DNA of 64,000 bases from Bacillus sp. (in: firmicutes) (lineage in GTDB: Bacteria > Bacillota > Bacilli > Bacillales > Bacillaceae_J). Location: the NCBI GenBank assembly GCA_012842745.1, contig DUSF01000037.1, forward strand, positions 62,001-126,000. Reading direction: 5' to 3'. Numbering within the stretch: the stretch's first letter is position 1; every line of letters begins with the position of its first letter. The notes below the pieces were generated by a model. It saw only the letters and a program-made list of their open reading frames with translations, did not search any database and was not told the origin of the DNA. This document shows, piece by piece, positions 36,721-45,215 of the stretch. The position numbers and the translations under genes are program-made.

Positions 36721-37091
36721 GAAGTATCCAACTACTTCCGTACTATGAGAATATCTGACTTCTAAAGAAAATGCCAGTTCTAGTGGGTTTCCTTACTCTT
36801 CGAAAAGTCACCAACTTATCCCGCCGCCGTGCTTCACACTTATTGCATTAGGGTCTACCTAGTTGCTTATGGGTCTCTCGATTTTCCGCATCTCCTTCAG
36901 ACAATACCTCACAGTATTGCCCTAGATTAAGCTTCCCGAGCTAGGTCAGTCTCCTCGGGGATCGATTTTCACCATCTGGGATTCAAATTCTTTATCATCT
37001 TTCAGTCGTTTCATCGAAATGTCGTCTCTATCAGATAAAGAAAAAGAAGAGTGCTGACATAGTCAACACTCTATGCGACTGCCTGTCGCAC
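36721..37091 (-). mobile_element. Probable truncated 5' part of a group II intron
   Basis: On the minus strand this starts GTGCGAC (37091-37085), the 5' consensus of bacterial group II introns (GUGYG), directly after the terminator hairpin of the relic at 37.1-37.2 kb. It then shows strong secondary structure and blocks that recall intron domain I and the leader before the intron reverse transcriptase gene (GGAAAATCGAGAGACCC, GAGTAAGGAAACCCACTAGA, TTCTCATAGTACGGAAG). No reverse transcriptase and no domain V follow. The first 60 bases also fold as two hairpins, the second ending in a T-run that could terminate transcription. Confidence 0.5.
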
Positions 37092-37096
37092 AAAGA

Positions 37097-37190
37097 GAGA
37101 AGGTATTCCCTTCCCCTTTTAATATATTTCACTTTATTTTTTACATTTCCTTCATTCCTACCTGTTGACTTGAACGGCCTAATGCTGGTA
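37097..37190 (-). pseudogene. Second copy of the 3' end of the fused ATPase gene
   Basis: About 95 bases match 27755-27855, same orientation: the terminator hairpin, spacer, stop codon and last codons. The relic encodes PALGRSSQQVGMKEM and a stop against [15 protein letters not shown] in the intact gene. The differences are mainly C/T changes. It breaks off at about 37190, next to the EAL-HDOD gene end, so the operon is flanked by direct repeats of its own tail. Confidence 0.8.
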
Positions 37191-37236
37191 ATAATGATTG
37201 CAAATTTTCAAGTATATCGTTAATATCGTTGAAAAC

Positions 37237-38475
37237 TTAACTTTTTTCCAAAACAATAATTTCATTCGACCAATTAAGTGACTCTTTATAACATGTAAAC
37301 AATTCATTTTCATCAATTTGATAATATTTACATTTCTCAGCAACAGCCCCCCAATTTCCTTTTTCAACATCAATTACTAAATCCAATACTTGTTTATAAT
37401 CATTATCCTCACCGTTTAAAGCATTGCAAATATCATCGCTTAGCGGTAATTTCTTTAACAACTTATCCATCGGAACTCCTAATAGTGAATCCATTAAAGA
37501 AAACATCCCCATCATAAAATATCCAGTTGTTGGGGTATAATGGTTTCTAAGTTTTTCAATCGCTTCACATGTTTTCGCTCTAGTTAAACATGTACGAACA
37601 ATTTCATTTGACAGCTCACTTTTCTGATTCGTACTATCCCTTACAGCGAGGACATAAAGCCATTTCTCCAATTCAATAAATCCTAAAAGAACAACCGCTT
37701 GGCTAATTGAATGAATTTTATTTCTACGGCGAAAGGCAAGAGTATTAATAAGTTTTAAAAGCTTATAAGATAAAGATAAATCTCTTTCAATTAATCTAGC
37801 AATCACGTCTACTTCCGGTTCAACTCTTGATAGATTATTAATAATCTCTAAATGGGAATGAAAATGGGACGGAATATCATAGTTTGAAACAATCGTCGGT
37901 TTAGAGAAAAAATAACCTTGAAAATAGTCGTACCCTCTCGCCTTCGCTTGTTCAAATTCTTTCCTTGTTTCAACCTTTTCCGCCAATAATTTCAATTTCA
38001 ATGTTTTCGCCATCTTTTCAATTTTGGCACGTGATTCTTCGGTGGAGCAAAGAAAATCAACTTTAATAATATCCGCATATTTTACATATTCATAAAAGTG
38101 CGGATTTTCCTCATCAAAGACAAAATCGTCTAATGCGATTTGATAGCCAAGCTCTTTTAGTTCTTTACAAATTTCAATCACCTCTATACTAGGGGTAACA
38201 CTTTCCAATATTTCAACAACAATTTCCATAGGTTGAAAATAAGTAGGCAATCGTAACTGCAAAAGATTTTCTGTAAAATTTATAAAACATGGCTTTCCAT
38301 TCGAAAGTTCTTGAATTCCAATATTGATGAAACTATTTATAATCACGTCTGCCGTTGCTTGATCACCATCAATATTTGGAAACTGATTTTCGGTATTGCT
38401 TCGGTACAATAACTCATAAGCGAATATATCTTCCTTTTCATTAAAAATGGGCTGTCTTGCGACAAATACTTTCAT
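37237..38475 (-). CDS. EAL and HDOD domain protein
   Basis: A 412-residue protein. Residues 1-200 form an EAL domain with several catalytic positions changed (opening motif FAYELLYRSN; IALDDFVF and AEKVETRKEF kept; FQGYFFSKP at the end), as in the EAL-HDOD group, which often binds but does not cleave cyclic di-GMP. Residues 205-400 are an HDOD domain (LIERDLSLSYKLLKLINTLA) used as an output platform. It starts one base after the GGDEF gene, so a c-di-GMP cyclase and a likely effector are coupled. Confidence 0.92.
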   Translation of the reverse strand: MKVFVARQPIFNEKEDIFAYELLYRSNTENQFPNIDGDQATADVIINSFINIGIQELSNGKPCFINFTENLLQLRLPTYFQPMEIVVEILESVTPSIEVIEICKELKELGYQIALDDFVFDEENPHFYEYVKYADIIKVDFLCSTEESRAKIEKMAKTLKLKLLAEKVETRKEFEQAKARGYDYFQGYFFSKPTIVSNYDIPSHFHSHLEIINNLSRVEPEVDVIARLIERDLSLSYKLLKLINTLAFRRRNKIHSISQAVVLLGFIELEKWLYVLAVRDSTNQKSELSNEIVRTCLTRAKTCEAIEKLRNHYTPTTGYFMMGMFSLMDSLLGVPMDKLLKKLPLSDDICNALNGEDNDYKQVLDLVIDVEKGNWGAVAEKCKYYQIDENELFTCYKESLNWSNEIIVLEKS

Positions 38476-38476
38476 A

Positions 38477-39385
38477 TTATTTCCCCCTAGAAAATTTTAC
38501 GCTGTTATAGATTTGGTACGTGCCCTTTCCACGTTTCTTAACTTCGTACATTGCTTCATCAGCTATTTTAATTAGTTGTACCTCATCCGTCCCATGATAT
38601 GGATACAAGCTAACACCGATACTTCCACTTATTTGAACCTCTTTCTCTTCTAATTGAAAAGGTTGACTCAATATTTTAATAATGCGATTCGCAATTAGTC
38701 TAATTTCATCCAATTCTTTGACATGTTTTAAAACAATTACAAACTCATCACCAGCATACCGCGAAACAAAATCAATTTCACGAATATATCTTTTTAAGCG
38801 AGCAGCAGTCGTTTGAAGTACCTTATCTCCTGCTTGATGGCCTAATGAATCATTGATTACTTTAAAACCATCTAAATCCATAAACAAAATTGCGAACCTA
38901 TCCTCTTGGCTCGCATCTCCGATTATTTGCGCAAGTTTTTGATACAAATGGCGTCGATTTGGCAAACCTGTCAATGCATCATATAATGCCTGTCTACTAA
39001 ACATAGATTCCAATTGTTTTCTTTCAGTAATATCATGTGCCATTATGGAAAGAAATTGTACTTCACCATTATCCGCCTTATGAGCTATGATAATTTGTGA
39101 TACTGGCATTTCCGTCCCATCATGCTTTAGAATTGATGTTTCACCTTTCCAAACTCCTTTTTCAATCGCGGTTGGAATACCCTCGTTAAAAATCAATTCA
39201 TGGGTCAATGGGGAGTATGCAGATGCTAGTAAAAAGCTTTCCTCTTTTTTAATGCCCAATATTTGACGAGCAGCAGTATTGTAATACAAGCCATTGCCGC
39301 TTATGTCAGTAATCACAATAAAATCTGGAGAAGCTTCAATCGTTTCCACTAGTAGAGCTTGATCTATTTTCTGACGAACAACCAT
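38477..39385 (-). CDS. PAS-GGDEF diguanylate cyclase
   Basis: A 302-residue cytoplasmic protein. PAS domain at about 10-122 (IEASPDFIVITDISGNGLYY, closing HDITERKQLE) and GGDEF domain at 130-295 (YDALTGLPNRRHLYQKLAQI, DLDGFKVINDSLGHQAGDKV, RYAGDEFVIVL). The active loop is AGDEF, a variant found in active cyclases, and REID five residues before it is the RxxD inhibitory site for the product. It should make cyclic di-GMP in response to the PAS ligand. ATG at 39385 follows AAAGG at good spacing. Co-transcribed with the EAL-HDOD gene. Confidence 0.93.
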   Translation of the reverse strand: MVVRQKIDQALLVETIEASPDFIVITDISGNGLYYNTAARQILGIKKEESFLLASAYSPLTHELIFNEGIPTAIEKGVWKGETSILKHDGTEMPVSQIIIAHKADNGEVQFLSIMAHDITERKQLESMFSRQALYDALTGLPNRRHLYQKLAQIIGDASQEDRFAILFMDLDGFKVINDSLGHQAGDKVLQTTAARLKRYIREIDFVSRYAGDEFVIVLKHVKELDEIRLIANRIIKILSQPFQLEEKEVQISGSIGVSLYPYHGTDEVQLIKIADEAMYEVKKRGKGTYQIYNSVKFSRGK

Positions 39386-39427
39386 TTCTATCATCCTTTC
39401 ATAAAATTCCCTTCATAGCCTGCCACT

Positions 39428-40936
39428 TTAATAAACGAGTATTCCCTTCAAAGCAAATTTATTAGATAGTGTGAAAATTTTCCCTTTACCTTGTCCTTCA
39501 ATCGTTAAATGCCCTTTTTCAACTAACGTTCTTAATAGACTTGATACTTCATTAAAAGATCTATCCATTATCAGCTGCAAACGCTCATTCATAACATAAT
39601 CCTCTTGAAAAGCAGTAACTAATACTACTACTTCATCCATTGTTAATAACGCAAAATCGTCTTCAAGTACTTCTTCAATAAATGCAACACTTTCAATCGT
39701 TAATAAAGGATGGATTGAAAGAGTTAAAATCGTTCGTTCTGGACAAAATTCTTCAATTAAATTCGGGTGTTTCCACTGTAGCTGCTTCCAAATGTGGAAA
39801 ATATTATTAAGCTCCTCCCCATCACAATCCCCTAAACCAATCGCTCTGAACATTTTACAAATATTACTATTTCTCGGCTCGCATACTTCTCCACAAAATA
39901 CATCCTTTACTGACATGTGTAAAGTTCCAGGTGTCTCAAAACGAAACTCGCTTTTCTTTTTTTCTATTAAAATCCCACCATCTCCATAATAATCTGCATG
40001 AACTAACGTACGGACGAATGCTTCGCGAATTGCCCGATGAATATACGTCTCATCTACTTGTTGCAACCCTTGTAATGGAGTTGGTGTGTAAAAGTCGCTT
40101 GTTAAGAGTGGGAGTACTTTAACAAAGAAATCATATACACTCCCTGACCAAGTGTCATCAACGGATGTGATACAATCTTTCAAGGACTGGTCCGAAATGG
40201 CAGAATTGCTTTCACGATAAAGTAAAGAAAAATTTGGAAGTACTTCCGTAATCACTTTAACATCCCCAAACATAACAAGACCAGCTAATGTCAATCCCTC
40301 TTCTTCTGTATCAACTTCATGTCCCCATGCACCGATTCGCTTCAAAAAATTCTTTGTATCTAAAGTATTCCAAGAGTGATGGGGCTTTAACAATGCAAAT
40401 TGTCGACGATAGTTTCGAATGGACTGAAGATTAACACATTCCATTCCATAATAAGGAAATACACATGAATCAAGAGTACCTTGTTGTTCTTTAAGCATTC
40501 TCTTTACTTCATCCTCTGTACAATTATAGTTACCTTCAAAGCCTCTTCTATATGTTCCAGCAAATGGATTATTGCCAATATAAACAGGTTTTTGCCCTCT
40601 TGCAGCACGCGGCACTTTAATTGTGACCAATTCTTTCTCATTCACACGAACAATTTTTATATCTTTATAAACTAAAATATTGGTACTTATAATCTGTTGC
40701 TTGTTCAGAGCACTCCAAAAATCATTTATCAATTTTTTACTATCAGCTAAACCTTTTAAGGAAAACATATTTTGCTCTTGTTCGATTCCTAACAAAATCA
40801 TTCCACCATTTGTATTGGTGAATGCTGAATACGTTTCAAAAACTGCGAATGGAAGATAATCTTGTACCTCTATGCATTCCAAATCAATATTTTCTCCATC
40901 TGCAAATAGCTCCGAAATTTGTTCATACGTAAACAT
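39428..40936 (-). CDS. AlbA_2 (Schlafen-like) domain ATP-binding protein
   Basis: A 502-residue protein. Residues 10-150 are an AlbA_2/Schlafen-type domain (LECIEVQDYLPFAVFETYSA, FTNTNGGMILLGIEQEQN, and VYIGNNPFAGTYRRGFEGNY), followed by a GHKL-ATPase-like region (about 290-370; IREAFVRTLVHADYYGDGGI) and a C-terminal winged helix. Proteins with this layout are called RNA-binding or ATP-dependent transcriptional regulators and are occasionally part of defence systems; function here is unknown. No partner gene with a clear link adjoins. Confidence 0.8.
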   Translation of the reverse strand: MFTYEQISELFADGENIDLECIEVQDYLPFAVFETYSAFTNTNGGMILLGIEQEQNMFSLKGLADSKKLINDFWSALNKQQIISTNILVYKDIKIVRVNEKELVTIKVPRAARGQKPVYIGNNPFAGTYRRGFEGNYNCTEDEVKRMLKEQQGTLDSCVFPYYGMECVNLQSIRNYRRQFALLKPHHSWNTLDTKNFLKRIGAWGHEVDTEEEGLTLAGLVMFGDVKVITEVLPNFSLLYRESNSAISDQSLKDCITSVDDTWSGSVYDFFVKVLPLLTSDFYTPTPLQGLQQVDETYIHRAIREAFVRTLVHADYYGDGGILIEKKKSEFRFETPGTLHMSVKDVFCGEVCEPRNSNICKMFRAIGLGDCDGEELNNIFHIWKQLQWKHPNLIEEFCPERTILTLSIHPLLTIESVAFIEEVLEDDFALLTMDEVVVLVTAFQEDYVMNERLQLIMDRSFNEVSSLLRTLVEKGHLTIEGQGKGKIFTLSNKFALKGILVY

Positions 40937-40968
40937 GTTCTCATCCCCGATTTCTTTACTACATTTAA

Positions 40969-41730
40969 TTAAAGCATTTCATGTTCGTTCCCTTCATAAA
41001 GCTTATGAAGAAATGACGTTGTTAAATTACTCGCATCCCCATCAAACACAATTCGACCAGCTCTGATTGCAATAATCCTTGTTGAATACTTTTTAACTAT
41101 ATCGATTTGATGCAAATTGACTAAACATGTAACTTCCTTTTCAATACAAGCATTATAAATGGAGTCCATAACAATTTTGGCAGATACTGGATCCAATGAG
41201 GCAATAGGCTCATCTGCTAGTATCAATTTAGGATGTTGCATTAATGCTCTACACACCCCAACACGCTGTTTCTGTCCACCTGACAGTTCATCCGCACGTT
41301 TGTATATTTCTTCATGTAATCCGACTTGTTCAAGAAACTGAATAGCTTCTCTTTTGTCATCTTCACTATAGTGGCTAAACACCCCTCGTAATGAACTCAT
41401 CTGCCCGAGCCGCCCGTGTAGAACATTTTCCAAAACAGTTGATCTATCTATTAATTTGTAATTTTGGAAAATCATCGCCATTTTTGAACGGATTTTTCTT
41501 AACTCCTTCTTTCCTGCCTGTTCTACCTTTTCATTTAAAAATTGAATCGTGCCATCCGTACTAATTTCTAAGCGATTTAAACAACGAAAAAGTGTTGATT
41601 TTCCAGCACCACTTGATCCAATAACCGAAATAAATTCGCCCTTTCTTATCTCTAAATCAATTCCATCTAAAGCTTTCGTTCCATCTTCAAATATTTTAGT
41701 AAGATTTTTCACTTTTAGAACCATTTCCAT
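40969..41730 (-). CDS. phnC: Phosphonate-type ABC transporter ATPase
   Basis: A 253-residue ATPase with Walker A GSSGAGKSTLFRCLNRLE, signature ELSGGQKQRVGVCRALMQ and Walker B LILADEPIASLDP, the last reading being typical of PhnC. It powers uptake of phosphonate, phosphite or another phosphate ester. It is the third gene of phnD-phnE-phnC, 24 bases after the permease gene. No C-P lyase or phosphonatase gene is in the window, so the ligand is open. Confidence 0.92.
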   Translation of the reverse strand: MEMVLKVKNLTKIFEDGTKALDGIDLEIRKGEFISVIGSSGAGKSTLFRCLNRLEISTDGTIQFLNEKVEQAGKKELRKIRSKMAMIFQNYKLIDRSTVLENVLHGRLGQMSSLRGVFSHYSEDDKREAIQFLEQVGLHEEIYKRADELSGGQKQRVGVCRALMQHPKLILADEPIASLDPVSAKIVMDSIYNACIEKEVTCLVNLHQIDIVKKYSTRIIAIRAGRIVFDGDASNLTTSFLHKLYEGNEHEML

Positions 41731-41754
41731 TTAGCACACCTTATAAAAATTATA

Positions 41755-43272
41755 TCAAGATAATCGTTTTCGAATATGATTTGCTGTTACTTCAAGTACA
41801 AACATAGTTGTAAATACAATAAGGATGCTTACGCTTAGATGGCTGAAGTCATAAAAAGAAATATACCCTTGAATGAATAGTCCAATCCCACCGACACCAA
41901 CCATCCCAAAAATAACGGATTCCGCTACATTAATTTCAAATCTAAAAAATGTTGTCGCAAGAAATTTCGTAAATAAAATCGGAACAAATCCCTTAAAAAC
42001 GATATGCCACCAAGTTCCACCAACAGCTTGCAATGCTTCTACTCCTTCCTTTCCTACCTCTTCAATTTGTGAAGAAAATGACTTAACGAGAAAGGATGTG
42101 GTAGGAAAAATTAATCCTAACACACCAGCAACTGATCCAAAGCCAATGCTAGACACTGCCAATAATACCCATATCGTTGCCGGAATCGCTCGAATAATCA
42201 TAAGAATAAAGTTTACTACTATACCTACATAATAATTTGGTGTCGTATTTCGAGCCGATAAAAAGGCTAATATGATTGCGATTCCAATGCTCAATACAAT
42301 GGATAAAAAAGCCACAATAAGGGATATAATCATCCCATTAACTAGTTCCGAAATGTCTGAAAACGACCATTGAAAAAATTGTGGTACAATCGTAAAAAGT
42401 CTATTTATGCCAGCTTGAAATTGACTAAACGATAAATCCAATTGGTAGAAACTTAAAACGAACAAAAACACAAAGATGATGTGATAACTAGATAAACGTT
42501 TTGTTGACATCATGATTTGCTTCTTTATCTTTTTTGTTACCTGCTCCACTACTACTATCAACACTATGAAAATGATGATAACAGTCGATGTTTTGCCATA
42601 TTGAAACAAATCCATCGTTTGTTTCAATATTGTCCCTAAACCTCCCGCACCAACTAATCCTAAAATCGCAGAAGCACGTATCGTAATCTCAAAATTAAAT
42701 AATGTCCAAGAATAAAAGCTTGGTAGAAATTGAGGCAGGACCGCATGTTTAACTTTTTGAAAATACGATGCACCACACGCATCTAGCGCCTCTAAAGCTT
42801 CACAATTTACTTCTTCAATCGAACCAGCATAGAACCTAGATAAAAAACTAGTACTAAATATAATAAGTGCGATTAATCCTGGTAGCGTGCCCACACCAAA
42901 AATAACAACTAATAATGATGCCCAAATCAAAAAAGGAATGTTCCTAAAAAATGTAATAACGCTTCTAACAAACAATCGAACGAACGGATGTGGCGTTGTA
43001 TTATGCGCCATACAAAGACTAAAAACCAATGCGAAGGAGGAAGAAAAAACTGTAGATACGACTGCAAAATAAATCGAATTCATAAAAGGCTTCACATATA
43101 AAGCGACATCCGAAAAATTAGGCGGTAGAAAATCTACGAAAATAAAATTCAGAAAAGCTGGAATGCTCTCCATTAACTCGATGAGGTCAAACTCTACATA
43201 CAATAATGAAAATCCTACTAGCAAAAGAAATAATCCAAACAAGAAAAGCTTATTTATTTTGTTCACGAACAT
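41755..43272 (-). CDS. phnE: Fused double PhnE-type permease
   Basis: A 505-residue protein with two PhnE domains in tandem, each about 250 residues. The first has EEVNCEALEALDACGASYFQ and ASAILGLVGAGGLGTIL; the second EEVGKEGVEALQAVGGTWWH and AESVIFGMVGVGGIGLFIQ. These are the EAA and membrane-gate motifs of the two normally separate PhnE subunits. About twelve membrane segments. It pairs with the PhnC ATPase and the PhnD binding protein. Confidence 0.92.
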   Translation of the reverse strand: MFVNKINKLFLFGLFLLLVGFSLLYVEFDLIELMESIPAFLNFIFVDFLPPNFSDVALYVKPFMNSIYFAVVSTVFSSSFALVFSLCMAHNTTPHPFVRLFVRSVITFFRNIPFLIWASLLVVIFGVGTLPGLIALIIFSTSFLSRFYAGSIEEVNCEALEALDACGASYFQKVKHAVLPQFLPSFYSWTLFNFEITIRASAILGLVGAGGLGTILKQTMDLFQYGKTSTVIIIFIVLIVVVEQVTKKIKKQIMMSTKRLSSYHIIFVFLFVLSFYQLDLSFSQFQAGINRLFTIVPQFFQWSFSDISELVNGMIISLIVAFLSIVLSIGIAIILAFLSARNTTPNYYVGIVVNFILMIIRAIPATIWVLLAVSSIGFGSVAGVLGLIFPTTSFLVKSFSSQIEEVGKEGVEALQAVGGTWWHIVFKGFVPILFTKFLATTFFRFEINVAESVIFGMVGVGGIGLFIQGYISFYDFSHLSVSILIVFTTMFVLEVTANHIRKRLS

Positions 43273-43286
43273 TTAGCCATACACCG

Positions 43287-44276
43287 TTATTCTTTCAGCA
43301 ATTGTTCAGGGGTTAAATTTAAGATGTCCGCAATTTCACGTATTTTATAAAAATCATCATCATTTGCTTCAATAAAAATCGCATCCGCAGCACCGACCAG
43401 TGCTTTAAAATAGTCTGGATTATTATATGTAAGTAAAAACGCCTGCACCCGATCCTTAATCTCCTGATCCAAGTCTTTTCTTACTGCAAAAACTCCACCT
43501 GTATGAATTGGTTCAGCCTCGGCAATCACTCGATAAGAATCTTTTTCAATGATACCTTTTTCCACCATAATTACAGGAGCATGTGCAGATACACCAGCTG
43601 CATCGTATTGTCCTCGTACAACACCAAGCAACGCCTTGTCATGTCCACCTGCAAAATGAATATTTTTAAAAAATTGACCGTCCTGCTCTAATTGTTCAAC
43701 ACTAATACGCAATTGTTTTAGAATTGTATATTTAGGCAATAAATGGCCCGTCGTCGAAACAGGCTCTGAAAATCCCATCGTCTTTCCATTTAAATCCTCA
43801 ACCGTTCTAATCTTTGAATCCTTCTGGACAACAATGACAGAAGGAGATTCCGTTGATGCATCAGGTGAAGACAGAAGCGCAATAGCTTCTGCATCCGCTC
43901 TTTCTTCAGCAACGATATAAGAAAACGGCCCAAACAAAGCCATATCTACTTTCTTATTTCTCATCGCTTCAATTGCTGCATTAAAACTAGTAACTTGATG
44001 TACTTCCACCTTTGCTCCTAATTCATTCGCGATTTTTTCTTCAAAATCTTTATGTAATTTTTGCGCTTGTTTCTCATTTTCTTGGGGAACATATACGATA
44101 ACGAAAGAGTTTTTCTTTCCTTCTGTTGAACTGACTGAGCTGCTTGTACTACAAGCCGATAAAAACGCAGTGAGTCCAGCCGTCAACATAATAATAGTGA
44201 CTATTTTTTTAATAGTATTCTCAACTATTTTTTTATTACTTTTCATATAACTGTTTACCTGTTTCTCAAAAACCAT
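43287..44276 (-). CDS. phnD: PhnD-type phosphate/phosphonate-binding lipoprotein
   Basis: A 329-residue lipoprotein; the signal ends LTAFLSACSTS. The domain is of the PhnD/PtxB type: VYVPQENEKQAQKLHKDFEE, ALFGPFSYIVAEERADAEAI, FSEPVSTTGHLLPKYTI and GVVRGQYDAAGVSAHAP. The ATG at 44276 has AAAGGAATAGGG upstream; the long reading to 44342 would include promoter sequence. First gene of the transporter operon, divergent from a GntR regulator with a perfect inverted repeat between them. Confidence 0.92.
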   Translation of the reverse strand: MVFEKQVNSYMKSNKKIVENTIKKIVTIIMLTAGLTAFLSACSTSSSVSSTEGKKNSFVIVYVPQENEKQAQKLHKDFEEKIANELGAKVEVHQVTSFNAAIEAMRNKKVDMALFGPFSYIVAEERADAEAIALLSSPDASTESPSVIVVQKDSKIRTVEDLNGKTMGFSEPVSTTGHLLPKYTILKQLRISVEQLEQDGQFFKNIHFAGGHDKALLGVVRGQYDAAGVSAHAPVIMVEKGIIEKDSYRVIAEAEPIHTGGVFAVRKDLDQEIKDRVQAFLLTYNNPDYFKALVGAADAIFIEANDDDFYKIREIADILNLTPEQLLKE

Positions 44277-44333
44277 GACATACCCTATTCCTTTCTTGTA
44301 TAATAGAAGTGCTTTGAGTAAATGAGTACAACC

Positions 44334-44352
44334 TGTATACAACCAGTATACA
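44334..44352. promoter_or_regulatory. GntR-type operator between phnD and its regulator
   Basis: TGTATAC, AACCA, GTATACA is a perfect 7-5-7 inverted repeat in the divergent intergenic region. GntR-family dimers bind such sites; the position allows control of both promoters. Confidence 0.6.
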
Positions 44353-44501
44353 AAAATAAATAATGATTTTAAAGTAGTATTTGTTATATTTTAGTATCAG
44401 TCAAGTTAAAAGCCACATAATTAAAACTTCCCTCTAAAATATTGCTTTTACGAGGTGTTCAGGGCGCTTTTTTCAATAATTGTTCAGAAAGGAAACTAAA
44501 A

Positions 44502-45143
44502 ATGAAAAGTACTTCATTAACTGACGTAGCCTATAAAAACATCAAAGAAAAGTTAATCAAGGCAACTTACATGCCGGGGTATTTATTATCTGAAAATGAA
44601 TTAGCAAAAGAATTAGGAATGAGCAGAACTCCAATTAGAGGGGCAATCTCACGCTTGGAATCAGAGGGGTATCTAACTTCGCTAAATAATAGAGGAATTT
44701 TGGTGAAGGAAATTACACTTAAGGAGGCGCTAGATTTAGGACAAATAATAGTGATGTTTCAAGAATATTCTGTTGACAGTGTCCTTCATAGTGGAGCTTC
44801 CTATAATATTGAGGATTTAAAAATGTATTTGGAGCTTCAAATGGAAACGGAAAAAAATGATCAATATTTTGATTATTTGCGGTATAATATGCTGTTTGTA
44901 CGCAGTATGATTTCTATTATAGATAATGCGACTATATTGGAAATTTTGGAATCTTTAAAGTGTAAATTTATTCGAGGCGGTATGATTCATAAAAAGATAA
45001 CACCCTATCAAAAGCATTATTCATTAATACAGACTAATAAGTCAATCTATGATGCGATTTGCGCTGGGAATTACCATGAAATTAAGCGGCTTTGTCGAGA
45101 TACGATACGCCTTAGTCGTGAAAAACTACTTTTCAATGGATGA
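44502..45143 (+). CDS. GntR-family transcriptional regulator
   Basis: A 213-residue protein. Residues 5-70 form the GntR winged helix (NIKEKLIKATYMPGYLLSEN, ELAKELGMSRTPIRGAISRL, ESEGYLTSLNNRGILVKEI). The C-terminal part is all helical, in the FadR/FCD size range, but lacks the usual metal-binding histidines, so the effector is unclear. The ATG at 44502 after AAAGGA is chosen over the in-frame start at 44442. Divergent from phnDEC with a shared operator, so it likely regulates that transporter. Confidence 0.88.
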   Translation: MKSTSLTDVAYKNIKEKLIKATYMPGYLLSENELAKELGMSRTPIRGAISRLESEGYLTSLNNRGILVKEITLKEALDLGQIIVMFQEYSVDSVLHSGASYNIEDLKMYLELQMETEKNDQYFDYLRYNMLFVRSMISIIDNATILEILESLKCKFIRGGMIHKKITPYQKHYSLIQTNKSIYDAICAGNYHEIKRLCRDTIRLSREKLLFNG

Positions 45144-45147
45144 GATG

Positions 45148-45186
45148 AAAAACCCAAGAATGTCCATTTACGATTCTTGGGTTTTT
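45148..45186 (+). terminator. Terminator of the GntR gene
   Basis: AAAAACCCAAGAAT pairs perfectly with ATTCTTGGGTTTTT around an 11-base loop; the T-run is part of the stem. Confidence 0.85.
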
Positions 45187-45215
45187 CTATTTCTAGTTTT
45201 TGGTTTATAAACTAG

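Noticed and set aside
36489-37091. Known riboswitch upstream of the nitrogenase-like operon
   Set aside because: I looked for SAM, cobalamin, T-box, and TPP core motifs and found none; the GTGCGAC start and intron-like blocks favour a group II intron remnant, though not conclusively.
39428-40936. AlbA_2 protein as a defence gene
   Set aside because: The domain occurs in some defence systems, but there is no nuclease, transmembrane effector or other partner adjoining it.
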